Below, piece after piece: positions 19,748-26,762 of a stretch of 64,000 bases of DNA. Position numbers and translations under genes: made by a program. The stretch covers positions 3,139,482 to 3,203,481 of the forward strand of contig NZ_JH636049.1 in the NCBI RefSeq assembly GCF_000258175.1, written 5' to 3'. The stretch's first letter is position 1, and every line of letters begins with the position of its first letter. A model generated the notes under the pieces. That model did no database searches. It saw nothing but the letters and a program-made list of their open reading frames with translations, and had not been told where the DNA came from. Origin of the DNA: Saccharomonospora xinjiangensis XJ-54. Its GTDB lineage: Bacteria > Actinomycetota > Actinomycetes > Mycobacteriales > Pseudonocardiaceae.

Positions 19748-19998
19748 CACTTCTTGTATCCCTTCGCCACATTCCCGCCCGACTTCTTACCGATCTCACC
19801 ACGCACCATCCGCAACGCCGACCGAACCTTCCCAGCCAGATCAGTCGCGGTGTCGAAATCCTTCTTCTCGACAATGTCACCTTCCAGAAACTCAACCCGA
19901 TCCAAATCCCGGTCGAGTTCGTCAATCGTGTCCGCGATCCGCTTCAACCGCTGCACCGCCGCAGTATTACGCCGCAACGCACCCTTACGCAGATCCAC
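19747..19998 (-). CDS. Small coiled-coil protein (AICE)
   Basis: An 83-residue charged protein (IADTIDELDRDLDRVEFLEG, then KVRSALRMVRGEIGKKSGG) likely to form a helical hairpin. GTG 19998 follows GGGAGGTTGTGAGG. It is coupled by ATGA to the next small gene. Function unknown. Confidence 0.65.
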   Translation of the reverse strand: MDLRKGALRRNTAAVQRLKRIADTIDELDRDLDRVEFLEGDIVEKKDFDTATDLAGKVRSALRMVRGEIGKKSGGNVAKGYKK

Positions 19999-20091
19999 CC
20001 CTCACAACCTCCCTTCCAACAACCGTCACACCGTGCCCCACCACCAAGCAACACGAACCGTGGAAACCCACCGTGACCACCTCCTGCCAGG

Positions 20092-20202
20092 TCACACCTC
20101 CTCGGGCAGCGCCGAGGAACGGAATTTCTTGCAGTACTGATCACCCGAGTGCCGATACAACCAGCCATCGCAATGACACGCCGGGCAATACGCCAACGAC
20201 AA
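20092..20202 (-). CDS. Possible 36-residue zinc-ribbon-like protein (AICE)
   Basis: A short reading frame starting at TTG and giving MSLAYCPACHCDGWLYRHSG, then DQYCKKF. The CPAC...C...H...C arrangement suggests a small metal-binding ribbon. A near-perfect ribosome site, AAGGGGGTGAT, lies a few bases upstream. It fills the gap between the SCO3933-type gene and the small coiled-coil gene, on the same strand. It is short, so the call is moderate. Confidence 0.5.
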   Translation of the reverse strand: MSLAYCPACHCDGWLYRHSGDQYCKKFRSSALPEEV

Positions 20203-20378
20203 AACCCATCACCCCCTTCCCAAAGGTATATAACGCCGAATAGAACAGTTGCCAAAACAACTATTTTTGGCATAGCTCGGCCCACTCTGGAATTATCAAA
20301 CACCGAAATAGCGCCCCCGCCCGACTCGAACGGGCCGCCCACCACAACAGAGGAAGGGCAAAAAGGAAGACTTTCCAG

Positions 20379-20717
20379 TCAGCGATCCAGCGGCTTGACG
20401 CCGGCCGCGCTAAAAGCGATCCCAGAGATGACCTCGTCCTTATCGTTCTTGAACGAATACGGGTTGACTCGCGCGTCCACCAGCTCGACCAGGTCGCCTT
20501 CCTCCAGGCCCTCACCGGGGTCGGTGTCCAGGGTCACGCGAATCTCCTCACCCTTCTCGCCCGCGACCTTCGCGAACAGCGACATCACGAACTTCGCCGC
20601 CCCGTCGCGGTCGGTCACCACGATCTCGCGCCCCGCGTCGTCCTTGCGCATCTTCATCGTCGGAGGCTCGACCACTCGCAACCGAAAGGCCGCCAGGTTC
20701 ACCGGAATGTTTCGCAT
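20379..20717 (-). CDS. SCO3933-family regulatory-type protein
   Basis: A 112-residue protein beginning MRNIPVNLAAFRLRVVEPP, the mark of the SCO3933 family present in pSAM2/SLP1-like AICEs. It is the first gene of the long minus-strand operon and reads away from the GntR gene; both promoters lie in the shared 20718-20834 region with repressor-type repeats. AGGGAG precedes the start (ATG 20717, or GTG 20720). Exact role unknown. Confidence 0.82.
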   Translation of the reverse strand: MRNIPVNLAAFRLRVVEPPTMKMRKDDAGREIVVTDRDGAAKFVMSLFAKVAGEKGEEIRVTLDTDPGEGLEEGDLVELVDARVNPYSFKNDKDEVISGIAFSAAGVKPLDR

Positions 20718-20732
20718 CACGCTTGCTCCCTA

Positions 20733-20750
20733 GTTTGTAAGTTTGCTTAC
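20733..20750. promoter_or_regulatory. Probable GntR operator, site 1
   Basis: GTTTGTAAG (20733-20741) runs into the palindrome GTAAG-TTTG-CTTAC (20737-20750), just upstream of the SCO3933-type gene. It shares GTTTGCTTAC with site 2, consistent with repression of the AICE operon by the adjacent GntR protein. Confidence 0.7.
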
Positions 20751-20767
20751 CAACTGCTCCGACAGTA

Positions 20768-20786
20768 CACCCAGCTACTCTGGGTG
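20768..20786. promoter_or_regulatory. Small hairpin between the two operators
   Basis: CACCCAG-CTACT-CTGGGTG, a 7-bp perfect stem with a 5-base loop, lies midway between the divergent genes. It may be a further protein-binding site or a transcript hairpin; no T tract follows. Confidence 0.45.
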
Positions 20787-20794
20787 CGCAAGGG

Positions 20795-20808
20795 GTTTGC
20801 TTACAAAC
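20795..20808. promoter_or_regulatory. Probable GntR operator, site 2
   Basis: GTTTG-CTTA-CAAAC, a palindrome sharing GTTTGCTTAC with site 1, lies 27-40 bp upstream of the GntR start. Autoregulation is the simplest reading. Confidence 0.7.
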
Positions 20809-20834
20809 TTCTGAAGGCGCAGTACGATGCGGTT

Positions 20835-21659
20835 ATGAGCCCCCGACGGACAGCCGCGCGGCAGCCGATCGCATTACGAATCGCTGATGATCTGCGCATC
20901 AAGATCGAGACAGGTGAGCTGAGGGCAGGGGACGATCTGCCGACGTTGCAGCAGCTCGCCGAGCAGTACGAGTGCTCAACGGTGACCGCCCGTGGGGCGA
21001 TTGCCTTGCTCAAGCAACAGGGGTTGATCCTCGGTGGTCGGGGGCATGCCGCGCGAGTTCGACCGATGCCGCGTCGTATCGAGCGTTCGAACCTACGTCA
21101 CCAGCTGGAGAAGGATCTCGTTCGCCAGCCCGAGGAAGTCCGAGCCACCAAGGGGCTTGCCGAGATCGACATGGGTGGTCCGGTCGCCGACTTCGAGATC
21201 GACGCCGCGTACTCGATCGTCAGCGCCGACCAGGGACTTGCCGATGCCTTCAGGTTGCCGGAGGGGACTTCGCTCTTACGTCGCGAGTTCACTCACCGCG
21301 ACAAGCGCACAGGCGCACTCGAAGCGTGGTCGGTGTCATGGATGCCTTGTGACCTCATAAAGCCGAATCCGGCGATCTCCGACCCTGCGAACAAGGCGTG
21401 GCCCGGGGGCACGATGCACCAGCTCTACACCGTCGGTGTCGAGGTCGCTGAGGTGATCGATCAGGTAACGGCGGAAATGCCGACAACGGTCGAAGCGCAG
21501 GAGTGGCAGCTCTCCGAAGGTGTGCCGCTGATGTGGACACGCCGGATCTCGATCGACACCGACGAGCGTGTCGTCGAAGTCAGCGACGCTCAGTATCCCG
21601 CCGATCGCACCATGCTCAGCTTCCACACACCCCTGGCCCGATGGGAAGACACCAAATAA
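20835..21659 (+). CDS. GntR/HutC-family repressor (KorSA-like)
   Basis: A 274-residue regulator. The N-terminal winged helix has ALRIADDLRIKIETGELRAG and LPTLQQLAEQYECSTVTARG; the C-terminal part is a UTRA-type effector domain (FRLPEGTSLLRREFTH, ending YPADRTMLSFHTPLARWED). On pSAM2-like elements the KorSA protein represses transfer/replication genes. ATG 20835 is used. Its stop overlaps the next start as TAATG, so it is translationally coupled to a glycosyltransferase. Confidence 0.92.
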   Translation: MSPRRTAARQPIALRIADDLRIKIETGELRAGDDLPTLQQLAEQYECSTVTARGAIALLKQQGLILGGRGHAARVRPMPRRIERSNLRHQLEKDLVRQPEEVRATKGLAEIDMGGPVADFEIDAAYSIVSADQGLADAFRLPEGTSLLRREFTHRDKRTGALEAWSVSWMPCDLIKPNPAISDPANKAWPGGTMHQLYTVGVEVAEVIDQVTAEMPTTVEAQEWQLSEGVPLMWTRRISIDTDERVVEVSDAQYPADRTMLSFHTPLARWEDTK

Positions 21660-22498
21660 TGACTCGCCGCGTTTCAATCATCACGGCCGCATACGCGCCG
21701 CTCAGCGACTACTTCAAAGCCACGATCGAGAGCGTGGCCGCCCAGGAACTCCCGGACGGATGGGAGCTTGAATGGCTCGTGCAGGAGGACGGCGAGCACC
21801 CCGACCTCGAAGGCATGGTCGCAGGGGTTCCTGGAATCAAGTACTCGGCCAACAACGCACACACGGGCATCAGCGCCACGCGCAACCTCGCATTGACTCG
21901 TGCAACTGGTGACATCGTGCAGGTCCTCGATCACGACGACGTACTTCTGCCGGATGCGCTGAAGACCTTGCTACCTCGGTTCGACGAACCGGGTGTTCAC
22001 TGGGTGGTCGGCCAGGCCGACGACCTGCTTCCGGATGGAAATCGGCGCGAGTACGAATCCGCGCTGCCCTTCGGACGGGTCGCCGCAGGTGCTGTGAACA
22101 CGTGGGCGATCGAACACGGCGGCAACTGGCCCATCCACTGTGCTGGCTTGCTCATGCGCACCCAGCTCGTGCGTGCCTGTGGTGGATGGGGAGGCGTGCC
22201 CGTTGACGACGACCTCGTAATGTTCTCCGCCTTGTCCGAGATCGCTGACGGATACAACGACCCTGCCACGACATGGCTCTACCGAATCCACGAACGGCAG
22301 ACACACAAGTCGGCCCAGTGGCGCGAACGCAGTTCGGACGGCCGTCGAGTCGCACTGCAACGAGTCCAAGCCGTACGAGCCACCGGACTAGCCATCACGG
22401 GCAACCCCGCCGACAGTCCAAGCCTCGATGAGTTCGAAGTGGGCCCCGCGGCCAAGGACGGTGCTGACGGCCGCCCGTGGTGGAAGGACCAGGGCTAA
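21659..22498 (+). CDS. Family 2 glycosyltransferase (AICE cargo)
   Basis: A 279-residue GT-A fold transferase. It begins TRRVSIITAAYAPLSDYFKA, with GISATRNLALTRATGDIVQV and the DxD-type VLDHDDVLLPD, then GGWGGVPVDDDLVMFSAL as the acceptor-side motif. There is no membrane segment, so it acts in the cytoplasm on an unknown acceptor. It forms a two-gene unit with the GntR regulator (TAATG overlap) and is not part of the transfer machinery. Confidence 0.88.
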   Translation: MTRRVSIITAAYAPLSDYFKATIESVAAQELPDGWELEWLVQEDGEHPDLEGMVAGVPGIKYSANNAHTGISATRNLALTRATGDIVQVLDHDDVLLPDALKTLLPRFDEPGVHWVVGQADDLLPDGNRREYESALPFGRVAAGAVNTWAIEHGGNWPIHCAGLLMRTQLVRACGGWGGVPVDDDLVMFSALSEIADGYNDPATTWLYRIHERQTHKSAQWRERSSDGRRVALQRVQAVRATGLAITGNPADSPSLDEFEVGPAAKDGADGRPWWKDQG

Positions 22499-22550
22499 CG
22501 CCCACACATGCCAGGCCACCCAGCCGCACAGCTTCCAGCCCGAAGCCGCA

Positions 22551-22790
22551 GCGCAGCGCGTGTGTTCAAACTTTCTTCTCTTGTTCAAGGGCGGCCCCGC
22601 CGGGGCCGCCTGCCTACTGCCTGTGGGTCCGCGCCAGCGGGACGCCGGGCGTGCGGCTGACGCCGGTCCCGCCGTCCCGCACGCGGCCCCGGGAGCGGAA
22701 GGCAGGCGACCGGGAACCACGGCGGGACCGCAGTGAGGGAAGAAGATGCCCTCGCCGGGCGGGCAGGTCTCCGGGATGGCCGGGGAAAGT
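22551..22790. repeat. Direct-repeat block A, inside the AICE right end
   Basis: This noncoding block is repeated at 23281-23512, outside attR. The first ~140 bp differ at only a few positions; the rest diverges with small indels. It contains a GC hairpin GGCGGCCCC-GCC-GGGGCCGCC (22590-22610). The 22499-23134 region has no convincing gene. Confidence 0.88.
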
Positions 22791-22822
22791 GCCGGCACTT
22801 CCGGTTCGGTGGTGGTCCGGTA

Positions 22823-22969
22823 GGTGTTCCATCCCGTCTGACCTCCCCGAGGGCTATCACGCCGCGTCAAGGGGGCAAGCCTGGCAACGACAGCCGCCGG
22901 TCAACGAGCAAGGTTGCCCCCTTGACACAGCGTGATCGGGCTACGCCAGGTCAGACGGGATGGAACACC
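22823..22969. repeat. Two-part inverted repeat near the AICE right end
   Basis: Outer arms of 22 bp (22823-22844 and 22948-22969) are perfect complements. Inner arms of 23 bp (22856-22878 and 22914-22936) match at 21 positions and contain TCAAGGGGGCAA. The segments between outer and inner arms are both 11 bp, and the centre is 35 bp. The symmetric layout suits a replication origin, transfer (clt) site or RNA hairpin; the role is unknown. Confidence 0.9.
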
Positions 22970-23134
22970 AGGCGACCCGCGTGCGCAGGAGAAGACGAGT
23001 TCCCCGGCTTTCCCCCGGAAATCACCGCGATGCGACGACAACCGTTGATAAAGGTCCAGCGTTAGCACTTGCTAATGGTGCAGGTAGTGTCAAGTGGTGG
23101 CAGCGGACGACAAACATTGATCATCGCTGCCTTG

Positions 23135-23189
23135 AAATCGACGCAGTGCGGGTTCGAGTCCCGTCGGGGGCACCAACGGTGCTGGTCGG
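23135..23189 (+). repeat. attR: 55-bp direct repeat, right end of the AICE
   Basis: Identical to 12877-12931. The sequence 5' of it does not complete a tRNA (the stem cannot form), so only the left copy belongs to a functional tRNA gene. Confidence 0.95.
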
Positions 23190-23280
23190 TGAGTTGGGGT
23201 CGTGGTGGAAGCGACCAGCGCTGACCTGACCACCAAGCTGGGCATCGCTCATGCCCCATCGGCCACGGGTTGTTGTTCCA

Positions 23281-23512
23281 GCACAGCGCGTGTGTTTAAA
23301 CTTTCTTCTCTTGTTCAAGGGCGGCCCCGCCGGGGCCGCCTGCCTACTGCCTGTGGGTCCGCGCCAGCGGGACGCCAGGCGTGCGGCTGACGCCGGTCCC
23401 GCCGCCCCGCACGCGGACCCAGGAGCGGAACCAGCAACCACGGTGGGACCGTCGAGCAGTAAAAGAGATGCCCTCGCCGGGCGCGCAGGCTCCGGGATGG
23501 CTGGGAGGGTCC
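23281..23512. repeat. Direct-repeat block B, outside attR
   Basis: A second copy of block A lying 92 bp beyond attR, with the same GC hairpin (23320-23340). No integrase or further att copy was found to its right, so it looks like a remnant of an earlier related element. The stretch from 23190 to 23700 has no convincing gene. Confidence 0.85.
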
Positions 23513-23700
23513 GGCGGTTCTGGTTGGCAGACTGGTGATGCGTAGTGACACTATCCACTATGGACATCTAACGGGTTTGGGGGCACGTCCGTATCCGTTG
23601 ATGCCGCCTGTCCTGGCCTTGTTTGCTGTCTCGGAGAGCGGCTGGCGGCGAGCTTCCTGCGTCAGGACTGCTGCGGGGAGGGGCGCGCTATCGTCGGGGC

Positions 23701-24138
23701 ATGACTGGCGAGACCACGGCGTGCGCCGACTGCGGAGCGAGCGGGCGTTTCGGCACCTGCGGCGAGCTTTTCAGGGTATTGCTCGCCCTCGACCACGAAC
23801 GCCGGCAACCGTGGGCTGCGTTCCACAGCGTCAACGTGGCCTGTTACCTCGTGCAGCACCGGTCGCAGACGCAGGCACACGCTCTCGCCGGGCAGTGGCA
23901 GATCGTCACGACGTTCGTCGCGGACGGACTGGATGCCGTTCACCAGCTCACGGCCGATCGGGTGCGTCAGAATCGGCGCGGGGCACGCCCGTGGCTCGCC
24001 GGGGACCCGCCGCCACCGCTGACGGCGACGGTGACCATTGAGGATGTTTCCGTCGATGGCACGTTCCCCGCAGAAGGTTACGAACAGCGCATGCGCCGAT
24101 GGGCCGAGTCGATGACGGTGGGGACTCACTCGGTCTGA
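23701..24138 (+). CDS. DUF5946 family protein
   Basis: A 145-residue protein starting MTGETTACADCGASGRFGTC and continuing ELFRVLLALDHERRQPW and HSVNVACYLVQHRSQTQAHA. The CxxC...C and the conserved NVACYLVQH helix match DUF5946 proteins. The cysteines suggest a metal site. Function unknown. The coding sequence ends WAESMTVGTHSV. Confidence 0.75.
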   Translation: MTGETTACADCGASGRFGTCGELFRVLLALDHERRQPWAAFHSVNVACYLVQHRSQTQAHALAGQWQIVTTFVADGLDAVHQLTADRVRQNRRGARPWLAGDPPPPLTATVTIEDVSVDGTFPAEGYEQRMRRWAESMTVGTHSV

Positions 24139-24353
24139 CCTTCGCGGCACACCTGACCGCCTGATGGCGCGGCGTCACGGTACCCAGCCGAGCACGACAC
24201 AGCACTCTGCCTGACGAGTGGGACAGCCCTGTGGCCCCAATTTGGCTTGGTCGCGACGTCATCAGACGACGGGTGATCGCCGAGCTGGTTTGCACGCATA
24301 TCGGTGCAGCAGTAACTGCGATCCTGGAGTTTGAAGCGGCTTGCGGCGGGCCG

Positions 24354-24809
24354 TCAGGCGACCCCGACGAAGCCGCCGCGGGCACGACCGTCGGCGAGTC
24401 GGGCTTTCCAGTGGAGTTCGGACGGTCGGCCGTCCAGCGAGACGACCACGGCCCCGCCGAACTCGTCCACCGCAGCGCACCACGTGTTCATATGCGTGAC
24501 CTCGTCCGCCTCCGCGGAGGGGAGCAGGGTTGGCACAAGACATCCCGCCTCGCCTGGCCCATCAACGACACACAGCGTAAGCCTTGCGAGGATCGACCAT
24601 CCCTCGCAAAGGGGCGGCTGCTGAGTCGAGGCACGCAACGGGGGCAGATGTCGGTGCACCGGAGCGTCGCCGAGCACAAGCATGGGCTTGGACTCAAGGA
24701 GAAACAGCGCGTTGTCGCGTGGCAGGAGCACCCGGCCACCTTCGCATACGGGCGCGTGCCAAGTTCGAGTCGGCAGCAGTACGACCGCACGGATCCAGTG
24801 CTGTGGCAT
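24354..24809 (-). CDS. Hypothetical protein
   Basis: A 151-residue frame with no recognised domain. It ends in SLDGRPSELHWKARLADGRA, which reads like a genuine protein end, and AGGTGAGGAG lies immediately before the ATG. A competing plus-strand frame exists over the same bases, so this is only moderately supported. It lies 19 bp downstream of the TrmO-like gene on the same strand. Confidence 0.5.
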   Translation of the reverse strand: MPQHWIRAVVLLPTRTWHAPVCEGGRVLLPRDNALFLLESKPMLVLGDAPVHRHLPPLRASTQQPPLCEGWSILARLTLCVVDGPGEAGCLVPTLLPSAEADEVTHMNTWCAAVDEFGGAVVVSLDGRPSELHWKARLADGRARGGFVGVA

Positions 24810-24828
24810 CTCCTCACCTGATGGGCAC

Positions 24829-25296
24829 CTACGGCTTGAAGTATTCGGACATCAGGCGGCTGACCCATTCCGGCTGCGAGACGTTCACGGGGAGAAACTC
24901 CGCCATGACCGGCTTGAGATCGACCACCGGGGTGCCCGAGACCGCGTCGAGGCCCACCACGGTCAGTTCGCGGCCGCGGACGAATTCGATGGCGCAGCAC
25001 GTTGACCCGATGCGGTTCGGTCTGCGGGGGCCGCGGCCTGCGAAGATGCCGACGGGTGGAAGGTCGGGGCGACCGCGATTCGGGCGGGGTTCGCGGTAGT
25101 CGTCGAGCTCCGGTAACTGGTCGAAGATGAAGAGAACTTCCACGTGGGAGAAGTCCTCCAGACCTTGGAGGCACGCCTCGCCGAAGCGCTCGTCGATGAC
25201 GATCGTGCTGCGGACAGCACCCCAGTTGTCCGAGTGCTGGACGTCGGTCCGCTCGTTTTCGACCGTGCCTATCGGTGTGACCGCGAAGCTCGACAT
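24829..25296 (-). CDS. TrmO/TsaA-like SAM-dependent methyltransferase
   Basis: A 155-residue protein of the TsaA/VirR/TrmO fold. FAVTPIGTVENERTD, DFSHVEVLFIFDQL, and GIFAGRGPRRPNRIGSTCC are the typical segments, the last forming the SAM/active-site region. E. coli TrmO methylates t6A at tRNA position 37; short members may act on other substrates. A C-terminal DLKPVMAEFLPVN matches the family DIKPY-like motif. Confidence 0.88.
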   Translation of the reverse strand: MSSFAVTPIGTVENERTDVQHSDNWGAVRSTIVIDERFGEACLQGLEDFSHVEVLFIFDQLPELDDYREPRPNRGRPDLPPVGIFAGRGPRRPNRIGSTCCAIEFVRGRELTVVGLDAVSGTPVVDLKPVMAEFLPVNVSQPEWVSRLMSEYFKP

Positions 25297-25564
25297 AACT
25301 GGACCCTAACCCACCGCACCCATGCTGGAGCCGACAAGATAATTTCTTGCCGCCCCGGATCACGACGTATCGATGTATCCGACCGCGATGGCGAAGCAGC
25401 CTACGAAGGAAACAGGATCACGAGAGGCCACGGTGATCGTGAGCCGCTTGCGGTGACGCGTGGCTGCGCAGTGCCGGTCAAGCGTTCGTCGCTCGCCGTG
25501 GATCGGACGTTGGTGAGGTGGCTGCTCCACCGGCCTCCGTCGCGAGCGGGTGTCCTCACCGGGA

Positions 25565-26137
25565 TCACTGGTTTTCTCCAGCAATCCGTGACAGCAGAAG
25601 ATCGAGGCGAGCCTCCTGATGTTGCGGCGGAATGCGGCCGTCGCGGGCGAGCGCGGCCAGGCCGTGCAGCGCGCTCCAGATCACCTCGGCCGCCAGGTCG
25701 ATGTCGCGGGTGCCCGCAGGGAGGGCCGAGGTGAAGGCTGTGAAACAGGCCCGAAGGGGTTCGGGAGTGTCATCGCTGGCAAACGGCACGTCATTCGGCA
25801 TCTCGAACATCGCCTCGTAGACAGCGGGGTGTTCGGCGGCGAAACGAAGGTAGGCGGCGCTTACCGCGCGCAGCGCACGGCGCGAAGAAGCGGTTTCCCG
25901 TGCTGCGTGCAGTTGCCGGGCGAGATCGGTGAAACCGTCGAGGGCGACGGCCCGCACGATGGCAGCTTTGCCTCGGAAGTGGCTGTAGAGGACGGGTTGG
26001 CTGTATTCCACGCGGTCGGCAAGGCGGCGGACGGTCACCGCATCCCAGCCCTCGGCTTCGGCCAGTTCGCGGGCGACTCGAACGATCAATCGTTCGCGCT
26101 CGGTGCGCTCGCGGGCGCGCCGTTCGGAGAGTGTCAT
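25565..26137 (-). CDS. TetR/AcrR-family repressor
   Basis: A 190-residue TetR protein. The DNA-binding part is RLIVRVARELAEAEGWDAVTVRRLADRVEYSQPVLYSHFRGKAAI; the rest is a helical ligand-binding domain with EHPAVYEAMFEMP typical of the WHG group. ATG 26137 was chosen. It is divergent from the DUF4267 gene, with two matching palindromes between them. Confidence 0.92.
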   Translation of the reverse strand: MTLSERRARERTERERLIVRVARELAEAEGWDAVTVRRLADRVEYSQPVLYSHFRGKAAIVRAVALDGFTDLARQLHAARETASSRRALRAVSAAYLRFAAEHPAVYEAMFEMPNDVPFASDDTPEPLRACFTAFTSALPAGTRDIDLAAEVIWSALHGLAALARDGRIPPQHQEARLDLLLSRIAGENQ

Positions 26138-26145
26138 AACCGGGA

Positions 26146-26162
26146 GTCTAGCAGTGCTAGAC
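26146..26162. promoter_or_regulatory. TetR operator 1
   Basis: GTCTAGCAGTGCTAGAC, a 17-bp palindrome with perfect 8-bp arms, 9 bp upstream of the tetR start. Core TCTAGC-TGCTAGA is shared with the second site. Confidence 0.82.
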
Positions 26163-26197
26163 ATTCTAATTTCGCTATGATTAGCTCTTGCTATGAA

Positions 26198-26214
26198 ATC
26201 TAGCGATGCTAGAT
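26198..26214. promoter_or_regulatory. TetR operator 2
   Basis: ATCTAGCGATGCTAGAT, with one arm mismatch, 22 bp upstream of the DUF4267 start and just before its GGAGG. Centre-to-centre distance to operator 1 is 52 bp. Confidence 0.82.
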
Positions 26215-26235
26215 ACCTGTGGAGGGGAGACGGTC

Positions 26236-26610
26236 ATGGCTGTTGTCGGGCTCATCATTGCCGGGCTGGTCGGGGTGGCGATCATCATCATCGGGGTGTT
26301 GGCTCTGGCGATGCCGAGCAATGCGGCGGGATTCGGCATACCCGGCACACGAACCGACGATCCGGTTTTCCGGTCCTGGCTGAGCGTCAAGTCCGCCCGA
26401 GACATCGCCTCAGGGGTGGTGCTGCTTGCCCTGCTCGCGACGGCGTCGAATCCCGTGATCGGGGTCGCGCTGCTGGGGTTCACCCTCGCGCCGATCGGTG
26501 ATGCGGCGGCGGTTCTGTGTGCCCGCGGCCCACGTGGTGCGGCCTACGGTATCCACGGCGCAACGGCTGTCGTGATGCTGGTGGGCTCGTTTGCGCTGCT
26601 GCTGGGGTGA
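26236..26610 (+). CDS. DUF4267 membrane protein
   Basis: A 124-residue protein with about four hydrophobic segments, starting AVVGLIIAGLVGVAIIIIGV, with FGIPGTRTDDPVFRSWLSVK between the first two and ARDIASGVVLLALLAT next. These are features of DUF4267 proteins of unknown function. GGAGGGGAG precedes ATG 26236. It is very likely repressed by the divergent TetR. Confidence 0.85.
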   Translation: MAVVGLIIAGLVGVAIIIIGVLALAMPSNAAGFGIPGTRTDDPVFRSWLSVKSARDIASGVVLLALLATASNPVIGVALLGFTLAPIGDAAAVLCARGPRGAAYGIHGATAVVMLVGSFALLLG

Positions 26611-26762
26611 GTGGCTGCTTCGGTCGTCGTGTCGGGCGGGTTCGCTTCGGTGTCAAGGAAAGGCGCGGATGGCCGTGGTCTCGGCCTGCGCATGGCTGCG
26701 GCGGGAGGGTGTGGGAGCAGGGCTGAACAATCTTGCCGGATCTCGTCGGCCACGATGATCGT

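Larger units (their letters stand above)
12877..23189. mobile_element. Actinomycete integrative and conjugative element (AICE) integrated in a tRNA gene
   Basis: A 10.3-kb element bounded by a 55-bp perfect direct repeat (attL and attR). It encodes a tyrosine integrase next to the tRNA, excisionase, rolling-circle-type initiator, DUF2637 membrane protein, FtsK/TraSA-type translocase, SCO3933-type protein and GntR/KorSA-like repressor, the module set of pSAM2-like AICEs. Cargo seems to be a glycosyltransferase and a GGDEF protein. All core genes look intact, so excision, replication and transfer could still work; this is inferred. Confidence 0.93.

Noticed and set aside
19986..20091. Another ~35-codon frame directly after the zinc-ribbon-like peptide
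   Set aside because: Low-information peptide (Val/Gly-rich) overlapping the next ribosome site; not distinguishable from chance.
23121..23567. A 148-codon minus-strand frame across attR
   Set aside because: It reads through the antisense of the tRNA 3' half and repeat block B; the same low-complexity peptide appears at block A. This is a repeat artefact.
24231..24821. A 196-codon plus-strand frame opposite the hypothetical gene at 24354-24809
   Set aside because: The opposite strand gives a better protein-like sequence; this frame has no family features.
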